From: Clostridia bacterium
GTDB taxonomy: Bacteria > Bacillota > Clostridia > Oscillospirales > Acutalibacteraceae
Assembly: GCA_017466365.1 (NCBI GenBank)
Contig: JAFTUG010000008.1
Span: 31,511-95,510 of the forward strand
Direction of reading: 5' to 3'
DNA: 64,000 nucleotides
The notes under the pieces are model-generated. The model was given only the letters and a program-made list of their open reading frames with translations, had not been told where the DNA came from and made no database searches. Shown piece after piece: positions 51,175-59,657 of this stretch. Made by a program: the position numbers and the translations under genes. Numbering within the stretch: the stretch's first letter is position 1; each line of letters begins with the position of its first letter.

Positions 51175-53592
51175 ATGAAAGACCCCAAGGAAATTCTCGT
51201 TCAGATGACTCTTGAAGAAAAAGCATCTCTCTGTGACGGTGCCGATTTCTGGCACATGAAGGGCATGGAAAAATACGGCATTCCCTGCATTATGGTATGT
51301 GACGGTCCTCACGGACTCCGTAAAAAGGACTACAGCAAAAAAGGTGACAGCCTTTCAAACAGCGTTCCCGCAATAAGTTTCCCCACAGCAGCAACAACAG
51401 CTTGCTCATGGGACCCTGAGCTTCTCTATGAAATGGGTGTTGCTCTCGGTAAGAAGTGCCTTAAGGAAGAGGTAGGCGTTCTTCTCGGACCCGGAATCAA
51501 TATGAAGCGTTCTCCCCTCTGCGGCAGAAACTTTGAGTATTTTTCCGAAGATCCCATTCTTGCAGGTGAGCTTGCCGCAGGATTTATCAACGGCGTTCAG
51601 TCCATGGGCGTAGGCACTTCTCTTAAGCATTTTTGTGCAAACAGCCAGGAAACACGCAGAATGACCTGCGATTCCGTTGTTGATGAAAGAACGCTCCGCG
51701 AAATTTATCTCACCGCATTTGAAATCGCAGTCAAGAAGGCAAAGCCCTGGACTGTTATGAATTCATATAACAAGATTAACGGTATGCACGGCTCCGAAAA
51801 CAAGCACACCCAGATTGAAATTCTCCGTGATGAATGGGGATATGACGGCGTTGTTGTAAGTGACTGGGGCGCAGTAAATGACAGAGTTCTCGGTCTTAAG
51901 AACGGCAATGACCTTGAAATGCCCTCATCCTCGGGCTCGGGCGCACAGAAGATTGTTGATGCCGTAAGAAGCGGCGCACTCGATGAAGCTGTTGTTAACG
52001 AAAGAGCTCTCAATATTCTCAACCTTATAAAGAAAGCTGCCGACGGTTCAAAGGCAAACTATGCATATAACGATGCAGACGATCAGCCTTTTGCAAGAAA
52101 AGTTGCTGCACAGTCAATGGTTCTTCTTAAGAATAACGGCATTCTTCCTCTTAAAAAGAACGGCAAGGTAGCTGTTATCGGTGAGCTTGCAAGAACTCCC
52201 AGATATCAGGGCGCAGGTTCATCTCATATCAATCCCACACAGCTTGACAATGCTCTCGATGAGCTTGCAAAAATCGGATATAACGTTGAATTTGCACAGG
52301 GCTATGAGCTTAAGCAGAAGAAAGAAAAGAAGAATGCCGAGCATCTTCAGCAGGCAATCGAGGTTGCAAGAAGATGCGAAACCGTACTTCTCTTTATAGG
52401 TCTTACCGATGATTATGAGGCAGAGGGCTTTGACAGAAGCCACATGGCTCTTCCTGCAGCGCATGACAGCCTTGTAAGCGAAATTCTTAAGGTTAACAAG
52501 AATGTTGTTGTTGTTCTTGCAGGCGGTTCACCCGTTGAAATGCCTTGGAATGACGGCGTTGCAGCTGTTCTTCATTCATATCTCGGCGGTCAGGCAGGTG
52601 CAGGCGCGGTTGCAGATATCATTTCAGGTGCCGTTAATCCCTGCGGAAAGCTTTCCGAAACATATCCCGTTACATATTCGGACACTCCCGCAAAGAACAA
52701 CTTCCCCGGCAATCCCGCTTCGGTTGAATACCGTGAAAGTGTTTATATCGGCTACAGATATTATGAAAAGGCAAACAAGGCAGTTCGTTATCCCTTCGGC
52801 TACGGTCTTTCATACACAACCTTTGAATATTCAGATATAAAGCTCGATAAGACTGCAATGAGCGAGAACGATATTCTCAATGTTTCTTTCAAAATCAAGA
52901 ACACAGGCAAGGTTTCGGGCTATGAAATCGCACAGCTCTATGTTGCTGATAAAGAAAGCACAATCTACAGACCCGTCAAAGAGCTTAAGGCGTTCAAGAA
53001 GGTATGGCTCAACCCCGGTGAAACAAAGGAAATCACCCTTTCACTCAACAAAAGAGCCTTTGCTTTCTATAATGTAAATATCAATGACTGGTGTGTTGAG
53101 AGCGGCGATTTCGATATTCTCGTAGGTGCTTCAAGTGTTGATATCAAGCTTTCCGCAACGGTTAATGTTACCGCTCCCGAGGTTTCAATTCCCGATTATT
53201 CACAGCTTGCTCCAATTTATTATACAGGTAATGTTCAGTCTGTTCCCGAGGAGCAGTTTGTTGCTGTTCTCGGCAGAGAGCTTCCTCCCGCAGACTACGA
53301 TCCCAACAGAAAGCTCAGCATTCAGGATACATTTGAAAGCTGCCGCCACGCAAAGAACGGCAAGAAGTTCTATAAGCTTCTTTCAACTGTTATCCCTGCA
53401 GGCTTTGCCCAGGCAATCGCTCTTCAGACACCCTTCCGTGATTTCATCAGCATGAGCGGCGGTGTAATGAGCGAAGATATGGCAAATGGTCTTGTTATGT
53501 GGATCAGCGGCGAAAAGGGCGGTATCCGCAAGATTCTCAAGGGCATCCCCGCTGCAATCAAGGGTATCGGACCCCTTCTTAAAAATATCTGA
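51175..53592 (+). CDS. Glycoside hydrolase family 3 beta-glucosidase-type enzyme
   Basis: The 805-residue enzyme has the GH3 N-terminal barrel with the nucleophile D230 in GVVVSDWGAV, KHFCANSQE near 151, and DGPHGLRK. The C-terminal alpha/beta domain (MVLLKNNGILPL, GAGSSHINP, LFIGLTDDYEAEGFDR) follows, then a fibronectin-like domain (TGKVSGYEIAQLYV). About 130 extra residues end the protein (~675-805). No signal peptide is present, so it is probably intracellular and acts on imported oligosaccharides. Exact linkage is unknown. The tandem phosphoesterase starts 15 bp after it. Confidence 0.9.
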   Translation: MKDPKEILVQMTLEEKASLCDGADFWHMKGMEKYGIPCIMVCDGPHGLRKKDYSKKGDSLSNSVPAISFPTAATTACSWDPELLYEMGVALGKKCLKEEVGVLLGPGINMKRSPLCGRNFEYFSEDPILAGELAAGFINGVQSMGVGTSLKHFCANSQETRRMTCDSVVDERTLREIYLTAFEIAVKKAKPWTVMNSYNKINGMHGSENKHTQIEILRDEWGYDGVVVSDWGAVNDRVLGLKNGNDLEMPSSSGSGAQKIVDAVRSGALDEAVVNERALNILNLIKKAADGSKANYAYNDADDQPFARKVAAQSMVLLKNNGILPLKKNGKVAVIGELARTPRYQGAGSSHINPTQLDNALDELAKIGYNVEFAQGYELKQKKEKKNAEHLQQAIEVARRCETVLLFIGLTDDYEAEGFDRSHMALPAAHDSLVSEILKVNKNVVVVLAGGSPVEMPWNDGVAAVLHSYLGGQAGAGAVADIISGAVNPCGKLSETYPVTYSDTPAKNNFPGNPASVEYRESVYIGYRYYEKANKAVRYPFGYGLSYTTFEYSDIKLDKTAMSENDILNVSFKIKNTGKVSGYEIAQLYVADKESTIYRPVKELKAFKKVWLNPGETKEITLSLNKRAFAFYNVNINDWCVESGDFDILVGASSVDIKLSATVNVTAPEVSIPDYSQLAPIYYTGNVQSVPEEQFVAVLGRELPPADYDPNRKLSIQDTFESCRHAKNGKKFYKLLSTVIPAGFAQAIALQTPFRDFISMSGGVMSEDMANGLVMWISGEKGGIRKILKGIPAAIKGIGPLLKNI

Positions 53593-53607
53593 TTCGGAGA
53601 ATAAATA

Positions 53608-56600
53608 ATGAAAAAGAGTTTAATGTTAAAGGTTTTAAGCATTATTCTTGCCGTTGCGGTTGTTGCCGCATGCATTCCGATGACTGTAAGTGCAAACTCA
53701 TCGGCTGTACGTTTCGGTGTGATTTCGGATATTCATTATCTTGCTCCGTCTCTTAAAGGCGGAGACAGCCCCGAATGGCAGGAATTTGTTTATAACAAAC
53801 ACAAGGAATACAATGACCTTGATTCTTTGGTTGATAACGCTCTCGACGGTGTTCTTCGGAACGCTGTCGAGAATGGAGAGAATTATGTTCTCATTCCGGG
53901 CGATCTTACAAAGGATGGCGAGCTTGAAAGCCATGAGGTGCTTGCTCAAAAGCTTGAAGTTTTTGAAGAGGAAACAGGCATTCAGGTGCTTGTTATTCCC
54001 GGCAACCATGATATCAATAACAGCAATGCCGTAACATTTGAAAACGGCACAAAGGAGCCGACGGAAAAAACATCTCCCGAGCAATTCAGGGAAATCTATG
54101 ATAATCTCGGCTTTGACCTTGCGGACAGCTTCTTTGTTCCCGAGGAAGGGAAAAAGGGCGGCATGCTTTCTTATGCCGCAACTCTCGGCAATTTCAGACT
54201 TATCGCCATTGACAGCTGTATTTACAGCAACGATAACGGCGCAGAGAATAATGAGCACGAGACCGCAGGTCAGCTTGCCGACGGCTTGCTTGACTGGATT
54301 CTTGATGAATGTGCAAAAGCGGAAGAAAACGGTCTTACCGTTATCGGTATGCAGCACCATAATCTTGTTCCTCATACAAATATTGAGGAAGCAACTCTTT
54401 TTGCATTTGTTATCAAGGATTGGCTTAAAATTGCAGAAGCATATGCCAATGCAGGAATGCATTATGTTTTCACGGGACATCTTCATGCAAATAATGTTGC
54501 AAAGCATGTTTCCGATAACGGCGAAGCGGTTTACGATATCCTTACTCCAACTCTTTCAGGTTTCCCCAACTACTATAAAATAGTTGATTTCGTTTCCGAC
54601 GGTAAGAAGGTTACAATGGATATGAAGTCGATTGATATTGACGAATATCAGCCCGTTGTCAGCGATGACGGCACGGTTTATGAAAAGCCTTTTAAGCTTA
54701 CATATTCATTCGCACGCACCTTCGGCGAAAACGGTCTTAAGGATATGGCAATCGGTGCGGTCAAGCCTTTACTTGACGAATATCTTCCCGCTATTCGTGA
54801 GGCAGGCGGTCTGCTTGAATTTCTCAAAACAATGAATCTTGACCTTGAAAAGATTATTATTGATGCTTTGGGTACAAACGGACTTGCGCTCGGACCTGTT
54901 GAAATTCTTACCGTCAGCTCAAATATCATGGGCTTTATAGGTGACCTTGCAAATCAGATTGACGAGGCTTATGTAAATGACCCCGATAAGCTTATGGGAA
55001 TTGTCAATGATGTGCTTGACAAGGTGCTCAACTATCAGCTTTCCGATATGCCTGCAACAATGCTTACGGATGTTTTGGGCATTGATGTTGCAGAGGGCTG
55101 CACCTTCGGCGAATACGCACTTACTGTTCTTTATTATTACTATAACGGCGACGAGGATGTTTCGGCTTATCCTTACGTTGAGGATGTGCTTGACCGTTTC
55201 TGCAGCGGCGAGCTTGCACAGGAAGTTTTCAACCTTCTCCGTGAAGTGCTTGTGACTGACCTTGTTCAGGGTGAGATTCTTGCAACGCTTGAATTCAATC
55301 CCGGTGAGCTTTTCCCGAACGGCAACGTTTTCTATGTTTTCGGCAGAATTCTTCAGGGCATAACCGAGGCTCTTCTCGGCGGAGATAACAGCTTCGGAAA
55401 TCTTATCGATTCCGTGCTTTCGCTTCCTGTTGTTCCCGAAAATTACAGCTCGGTTGATGCAATTATCGACCACCTCATGGGCGAATATATTACGCAGAGT
55501 CAGTATGAATCCTGGGGCTATACAATCAGATGGATGCTCGAAAGCTTTGTTTTTGACTCCGATCCCGGCGAGAAAATGGACAGCAATGCGGTTATCACAT
55601 ATAACGGTGCGGAAGATGTTGAGGTAACGAATGATAATTACCGTGCACCTTCGCATATCGCCGTTTCTCTCGGAGAGGATTCCTCTACCGAGGTAAGCAT
55701 TACATGGCTCACTAAATACAGTGTTACGGGAACGGATATTGAACTTGTTCCTTACAGCGAAAACCCGAAATTCACGGGCATACCCACAAGTGGCAAAAAG
55801 GTTACTGCTTCATATGAATTAATCGGCAAAACCTATTTTGGTGCTGACCTCGGTATTCTCGGTCTTATGCCCTTTACCAAGGACTATGTTAAGCATACAA
55901 TAAAACTTTCGGGTCTTGAAAAGGGCACGAAGTATTGTTATCGTGTCGGCGATGCAGAGCGCGGCTGGTGGAGTGAAGCGGGTGTTATCGAAACCGCAAG
56001 CGGAGATGATAAGGGCTTCACATTCTTCTATGTGACCGACCCGCAGGCACAGCGCCCTGACCACTATGAAAGATTTGCACAGGTTATCGAAACGGCATCA
56101 GCCGAATATCCCGAGGCAAAATTCATTGTTTCCGCAGGCGATCAGGTTGACGAGGGCAAGAATATAAAGCATTGGAATTATCTTCTCAATTCAACCGATA
56201 AGCTTCTCGACCTGCCCTTTATGCCCACTACGGGCAACCACGAGGATGAGGCTGCGGTAATAACAGAAAACTTTGTTCTTCCCAATGTTCCCGAACAGGA
56301 TTTGGAAACGGGCGTTTATTATTCCTACGATTATAACGATGTCCATTTTACCGTTCTCAATACAAACGATGATGAGGGTGATAAGCTCGGTGATGCACAG
56401 CTTGAATGGCTGAAGAATGATATAAAATCGAGCGATGCAAAGTGGAAAATCGTTATTCTCCATAAAGCTCTTTATTCCAATGGCTCTCATTTTGATGACG
56501 GCGAGGTTGAAGGAATGAGAAAGCAGCTTAATACGCTTCTTCCCTACCTCGGAGTTGACCTTGTTCTTCAGGGGCACGACCATGTTTATCTGCGTACCGA

Positions 56601-57069
56601 TGCCATGGCGGCAAATTCCGTTATTCCTTCAACAACGAGCATTACGGAGTTTGACGGGCTTGAATACTATGTAAAGAATAATCCCAAAGGAACGATTTAT
56701 TCAATCTGCGGCACCTCGGGTGTTAAGGTTTATCAGACAAAGGATGAGGCGGAAACGGATGAGTCGTTCCCCAGAGCGGAAAAGCTCCTTCCCGAGAATA
56801 AGGATAATTCCATGTTCTCCGCAATCACCGTTGAGGGTGACAGCCTCTACTATAACGCATATGAGGTCGAAAACGGCAAGGCGGTAAGAGTTGATAATTT
56901 TGCAATTGAAAAGACTGAAAATGAGTCTCTCTCCGATAAAGCAGGTGCATTCAGCGGAACAATCGAAGGCATACTTACGGGCTTTGACTTCGGCTTTGCA
57001 TGGCAGATAACTAACTTCATAATTTCCGCAGTTGCAAAGGTTATGCAGTTTTTTAATGTTACAATCTAA
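53608..57069 (+). CDS. Secreted protein with two metallophosphoesterase domains
   Basis: The 1153-residue protein has a signal peptide (cleavage near VSA-NS). The first phosphoesterase domain (~35-350) has GVISDIHYL, IPGDLTKDGE, IPGNHDINN, GMQHHNLV and FTGHLHANN. A helical region spans ~350-680. A PAP-type fibronectin domain (~690-800) leads to a second phosphoesterase with TDPQAQ, SAGDQVDEG, TTGNHEDEA, VILHKAL and LQGHDHVYLR. It ends in a hydrophobic helix (WQITNFIISAVAKVMQFF). The substrate is unknown; nucleotides or phospholipid head groups are possible. A strong terminator follows. Confidence 0.85.
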   Translation: MKKSLMLKVLSIILAVAVVAACIPMTVSANSSAVRFGVISDIHYLAPSLKGGDSPEWQEFVYNKHKEYNDLDSLVDNALDGVLRNAVENGENYVLIPGDLTKDGELESHEVLAQKLEVFEEETGIQVLVIPGNHDINNSNAVTFENGTKEPTEKTSPEQFREIYDNLGFDLADSFFVPEEGKKGGMLSYAATLGNFRLIAIDSCIYSNDNGAENNEHETAGQLADGLLDWILDECAKAEENGLTVIGMQHHNLVPHTNIEEATLFAFVIKDWLKIAEAYANAGMHYVFTGHLHANNVAKHVSDNGEAVYDILTPTLSGFPNYYKIVDFVSDGKKVTMDMKSIDIDEYQPVVSDDGTVYEKPFKLTYSFARTFGENGLKDMAIGAVKPLLDEYLPAIREAGGLLEFLKTMNLDLEKIIIDALGTNGLALGPVEILTVSSNIMGFIGDLANQIDEAYVNDPDKLMGIVNDVLDKVLNYQLSDMPATMLTDVLGIDVAEGCTFGEYALTVLYYYYNGDEDVSAYPYVEDVLDRFCSGELAQEVFNLLREVLVTDLVQGEILATLEFNPGELFPNGNVFYVFGRILQGITEALLGGDNSFGNLIDSVLSLPVVPENYSSVDAIIDHLMGEYITQSQYESWGYTIRWMLESFVFDSDPGEKMDSNAVITYNGAEDVEVTNDNYRAPSHIAVSLGEDSSTEVSITWLTKYSVTGTDIELVPYSENPKFTGIPTSGKKVTASYELIGKTYFGADLGILGLMPFTKDYVKHTIKLSGLEKGTKYCYRVGDAERGWWSEAGVIETASGDDKGFTFFYVTDPQAQRPDHYERFAQVIETASAEYPEAKFIVSAGDQVDEGKNIKHWNYLLNSTDKLLDLPFMPTTGNHEDEAAVITENFVLPNVPEQDLETGVYYSYDYNDVHFTVLNTNDDEGDKLGDAQLEWLKNDIKSSDAKWKIVILHKALYSNGSHFDDGEVEGMRKQLNTLLPYLGVDLVLQGHDHVYLRTDAMAANSVIPSTTSITEFDGLEYYVKNNPKGTIYSICGTSGVKVYQTKDEAETDESFPRAEKLLPENKDNSMFSAITVEGDSLYYNAYEVENGKAVRVDNFAIEKTENESLSDKAGAFSGTIEGILTGFDFGFAWQITNFIISAVAKVMQFFNVTI

Positions 57070-57076
57070 ATAAAAT

Positions 57077-57114
57077 AACAACCGAGTTGTCCTAAAAACA
57101 GCTCGGTTGTTTTA
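57077..57114 (+). terminator. Intrinsic terminator after the tandem phosphoesterase
   Basis: A 14-bp stem (AACAACCGAGTTGT with ACAGCTCGGTTGTT, one G-U) is followed by TTTAT. Confidence 0.85.
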
Positions 57115-57150
57115 TATGCTGCAGTTGTTCGCATTTCTCCTTGTTTCTTC

Positions 57151-57224
57151 ACCTCACCGCCTCGCTTTATCCGCCACCGGCGGCGCTTCAGCGGTTCGCC
57201 CCACGCCGGTCCCCGGCACGGTCG
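57151..57224. other. GC-rich intergenic segment without a gene
   Basis: About 74 bp of GC-rich DNA (with CCGCCACCGGCGGCG and CGCCGGTCCCCGGC, both locally self-complementary) stand out from the AT-rich intergenic DNA on both sides. No real ORF is supported. It may be a fragment of a repeat element. Confidence 0.5.
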
Positions 57225-57236
57225 TTTTCTTTCTGC

Positions 57237-57270
57237 AAAAAAATAAAACCAACGCAAATGCATTGGTTTT
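57237..57270 (-). terminator. Terminator of the tRNA-Ser pair
   Basis: AAAACCAACGC/GCATTGGTTTT (57245-57255, 57260-57270; one G-U) is followed on the minus strand by ATTTTTTT, five bases after tRNA-Ser(GCT). Confidence 0.85.
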
Positions 57271-57274
57271 ATTC

Positions 57275-57365
57275 TGGCGGAGAAGGGGAGACTCGAACTC
57301 CCGCGCCGGTTACCCGACCTACGCCCTTAGCAGGGGCGCCTCGTCACCAACTTGAGTACTTCTCC
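57275..57365 (-). tRNA. tRNA-Ser(GCT)
   Basis: A class II tRNA on the minus strand: acceptor GGAGAAG pairs with CTTCTCC, the anticodon loop is CTGCTAA (anticodon GCT, reads AGC/AGT), a long variable arm is present, the T-arm has GTTCGAG, and discriminator G with encoded CCA closes it. Total length is 91 nt. It is the second gene of a two-tRNA unit. Confidence 0.96.
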
Positions 57366-57402
57366 ATTGGTAACTATATATAAATTTATATAATTATTAA
57401 AA

Positions 57403-57493
57403 TGGCGGAGAGAGTGGGATTCGAACCCACGGTACCCGTAAGGGTACGACGGTTTTCAAGACCGTTCCGTTATGACCACTTCGGTATCTCTCC
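57403..57493 (-). tRNA. tRNA-Ser(TGA)
   Basis: A class II tRNA on the minus strand: acceptor GGAGAGA pairs with TCTCTCC, the anticodon loop is CTTGAAA (anticodon TGA, reads TCN codons), a long variable arm (GTACCCTTACGGGTAC) is present, the T-arm is GTGGG-TTCGAAT-CCCAC, and discriminator G with encoded CCA follows. It is first in the tRNA-Ser unit. Confidence 0.96.
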
Positions 57494-57508
57494 GTTTGTT
57501 GCTACGAT

Positions 57509-57537
57509 ATTCTAACACAACATTTCGAGGATGTCAA
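57509..57537 (-). promoter_or_regulatory. Promoter of the tRNA-Ser pair
   Basis: On the minus strand TTGACA (57537-57532) and TAGAAT (57514-57509) are spaced by 17 bp, 16 bp before the tRNA-Ser(TGA) 5' end. Confidence 0.8.
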
Positions 57538-57596
57538 TAGATTTTTTAAAACTTTATTTTAAAGCTGTCTGATTTAAAAAAATTTCAAAAAAACTA

Positions 57597-57625
57597 TTGA
57601 CAAAGCAAGAGCAGTATGATATTAT
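57597..57625 (+). promoter_or_regulatory. Consensus promoter of the candidate small RNA
   Basis: TTGACA (57597-57602) and TATTAT (57620-57625) are 17 bp apart on the plus strand, where no plus-strand gene follows. The start site would fall near 57632. Confidence 0.75.
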
Positions 57626-57631
57626 AAATTC

Positions 57632-57649
57632 AGTTAGTTGAGACTAACT
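57632..57649. promoter_or_regulatory. Inverted-repeat operator overlapping the small-RNA start, DtxR/IdeR-like
   Basis: AGTTAGT and ACTAACT form a perfect 7-bp inverted repeat around TGAG, placed right at the predicted start site. The TTAG..CTAA arms resemble DtxR/IdeR metal-regulator sites (TTAGGTTAG-N-CTAACCTAA). The regulator identity is inferred from that resemblance only. Confidence 0.5.
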
Positions 57650-57719
57650 TACATAAAACGGTTTTCAACCTCCTGAAAAGAAAGCCAGAAATAATTTTTC
57701 ATAACATTTTTTCACGAAG

Positions 57720-57747
57720 AATGCCGCCCTTACGGACGGCATTTTTT
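57720..57747 (+). terminator. Terminator of the candidate small RNA
   Basis: AATGCCG/CGGCATT (57720-57726, 57737-57743) with an inner CC/GG pair is followed by a T-run on plus. On minus it lacks a U-run, so it does not belong to the convergent DUF2019 gene. Confidence 0.8.
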
Positions 57748-57753
57748 GTTTTA

Positions 57754-58098
57754 TCAATACATTTTTTTAAGATTACCTTTTTTCCATTCATCATAAAAGG
57801 TTCTTATGCTTCCTGCCCACACATCTTTTCCTTTTGCAACCTTTTTTATAATCTTCTTGCATTCTTTCGGATAATCAAAAATTAAAAGGCAGGCAGTCCA
57901 CGCAGAAACATATATATCCTCATGATTAAGCAGATTTTTCAGCATTTCCCTTCCGCTTTCATCATTAATTAATATCTTGAAGTTTTTCATAAGAGTAGCG
58001 TGAGCGTTGTTGACTACCCTATGGTCGTCACCGTCTTTAAATCCGCTACCGTGAATTTTGCATGCTTCAATATATTTTTCAAGGCAGTTTTCCAACAT
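57754..58098 (-). CDS. DUF2019-like small protein
   Basis: The 114-residue protein is helical with a HEAT-like ending: NLLNHEDIYVSAWTACLLIF, ECKKIIKKVAKGKDVWAGSI and FYDEWKKGNLKKM. This pattern resembles DUF2019, a family of small proteins often found near toxins or immunity loci; the function is unknown. ATG 58098 is preceded by a weak AGAAG; GTG 58107 is an alternative. It lies 23 bp downstream of the GPH symporter gene on the same strand. Confidence 0.6.
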   Translation of the reverse strand: MLENCLEKYIEACKIHGSGFKDGDDHRVVNNAHATLMKNFKILINDESGREMLKNLLNHEDIYVSAWTACLLIFDYPKECKKIIKKVAKGKDVWAGSIRTFYDEWKKGNLKKMY

Positions 58099-58121
58099 TG
58101 TTGTCACTTCTTTTTTGAAAG

Positions 58122-59504
58122 TTATTTATTGCTTACAGCCTCAAGAACTTCCTGCTTGAAGTCGCCGTAAATTTTGTATTTCTTTGAGAAAATGATGAGT
58201 GAAATAATCATCATTGCAGGGGGGACGATGAACATAAGGAACGAAATTGCGCTCTTTGCTTGGGCAGTCTGAACAACAGCTTCGCCGTCATATCCCGTAA
58301 CAGTAAAGGTTGCATACATGATAATTGCCTGAATTGTGTATGCCATTTTCTGAAGGAAGCCCTTCATCGAGAATGTGAGGCTCTGATTTCTGCTTCCCGT
58401 TTTGTATTCGCCGTAGTCAACGCAGTCTGCGAGCATAACGGTCTGATTAACAAACATACTGCCCGTGCCGAGCGAGGTGAGAATGTAGCAAACGCCGAGA
58501 AGAGTTACGTTGCCGGGAATGAGATAACCCATGATTGCCATGCCGATATAACCCGCCGCCGCCATGGAAAGTGAAAGCTTGTAAATCGAACGGTTATTCA
58601 TGAACTTTGAGCATACGGGAACAACAAGAATTGCAAGAACCGAACCGACTGTTCCCATAAGGTTGAACTTTGACTGCAAAGTAAGGTCGCCGAGAACGGA
58701 TGTGAAATAATAGCTGCTGATGCCTGATGTCATATAGAATCCTGCATTTGAAATCATTGCAAAAAGCATGAAAACAAGAAGCTGGTCATTCTGCTTGATA
58801 ATATTGATGGCGCCCTTGAATGAGAATTTATCGTTGTTGACAACAATTCGTCTTTCTTTTGTTGAAAGAACACTGATTGCAGCAAAGAAGATAAGACCGA
58901 CAGCAGTGATTATTGACCATTTTCCGAAGCCTTTGCTTAATGTGTCCGAGGTCATCGAGTCAAGCTTACTGCCTGCAACACCGCCGAAATATGCAACGGC
59001 GATGGGGGTGAATATTGAGATTATTCCCTGACCGAGACCCGAAAAAGCTCTTGCAATTGTTGAAACAAGGTTTCTGTCCTTTTCTTCGCTTGCAAACGAA
59101 GGAACCATTGACCAGAATGGGATATCGGCAAGGGTGTTTGTCATGCCCCAGAGAACATAAAGAACAGCGGCATAAACATAGAGACCGACAGAGCCTGCCG
59201 CAAAGCCGGGATTGTTGAAAAGCAGGCAGAGAACAACGGCATTTATCGTTGCGCCCGTTATAATCCACGGACGGTATTTGCCCATTTTTGTGTTGGTGCG
59301 GTCAACAATCATGCCCATCATCGGGTCGTTGATGCCGTCCCAAAGTCTTGCAAGGGGAGTGATAATCAGAAGAAAAGCGGGGCTTATGCCGAGAGCGTTC
59401 GTGAGAAAAATCGAGAGATAAGAATAGAACATTCCGTAGCTCAGGTCAAGACCTATCGCACCGACACCGTAGCCGAGCTTTTCTCTGAGAGATATTTTGT
59501 TCAT
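58122..59504 (-). CDS. GPH-family cation:sugar symporter
   Basis: The 460-residue membrane protein has 12 predicted helices. Its hallmark segments are SLREKLGYGVGAIGLDLSYG, PLARLWDGINDPMMGMIVDRT and TKMGKYRPWIITGA, and the late VMLADCVDYGEYKTGSRNQS also belongs to the glycoside-pentoside-hexuronide family. Such carriers bring glycosides, pentosides or hexuronides into the cell with a cation. Exact substrate is unknown. ATG 59504 follows GGAGGAC; a longer ORF runs into the upstream repeat. It probably works with the cytoplasmic GH3 enzyme, though not in one operon. Confidence 0.9.
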   Translation of the reverse strand: MNKISLREKLGYGVGAIGLDLSYGMFYSYLSIFLTNALGISPAFLLIITPLARLWDGINDPMMGMIVDRTNTKMGKYRPWIITGATINAVVLCLLFNNPGFAAGSVGLYVYAAVLYVLWGMTNTLADIPFWSMVPSFASEEKDRNLVSTIARAFSGLGQGIISIFTPIAVAYFGGVAGSKLDSMTSDTLSKGFGKWSIITAVGLIFFAAISVLSTKERRIVVNNDKFSFKGAINIIKQNDQLLVFMLFAMISNAGFYMTSGISSYYFTSVLGDLTLQSKFNLMGTVGSVLAILVVPVCSKFMNNRSIYKLSLSMAAAGYIGMAIMGYLIPGNVTLLGVCYILTSLGTGSMFVNQTVMLADCVDYGEYKTGSRNQSLTFSMKGFLQKMAYTIQAIIMYATFTVTGYDGEAVVQTAQAKSAISFLMFIVPPAMMIISLIIFSKKYKIYGDFKQEVLEAVSNK

Positions 59505-59533
59505 TTCAAAGTCCTCCAATATATTGTTGTCAA

Positions 59534-59657
59534 ACGAGGCTTCTCCTTGAGGAGAAGCTGTCACGAAGTGACTGATGAGGTGGTTGCGAAGCGACTGCGT
59601 GTTTTTATCGGCACCTCATCCACCGCAAGCGGTCCCCCTTCCCCTCAAGGGGAAGGC
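59534..59657. repeat. Palindromic intergenic repeat element overlapping the luxS end
   Basis: A chain of hairpins: GCTTCTCCTTGAGGAGAAGC, TCACGAAGTGA, a long GATGAGGTG/CACCTCATC stem, ACCGCAAGCGGT and CCTTCCCCTCAAGGGGAAGG. It belongs to a repeat type familiar from gut Clostridia. Its left end supplies the final codons and stop of luxS (Lys-Pro-Ser-Pro-stop). Confidence 0.75.

Larger units (their letters stand above)
57632..57747 (+). ncRNA. Candidate ~115-nt small RNA with anti-Shine-Dalgarno loop
   Basis: A consensus promoter and a strong terminator bracket about 115 bases with no convincing ORF. The RNA would fold into three hairpins: a 5' hairpin from the operator repeat, a middle hairpin TTTTCA-ACCTCC-TGAAAA (57662-57679) and the terminator. 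The middle loop ACCTCC, with the next T, is the exact complement of AGGAGGT. C-rich single-stranded loops are how Gram-positive small RNAs such as FsrA and RsaE block ribosome binding sites. A metal-responsive repressor RNA is therefore plausible. No homologue is recognised. Confidence 0.5.

Noticed and set aside
57107-57383. Short plus-strand ORFs of about 80 residues
   Set aside because: They run through tRNA-Ser(GCT) and a GC-rich spacer and lack ribosome sites.
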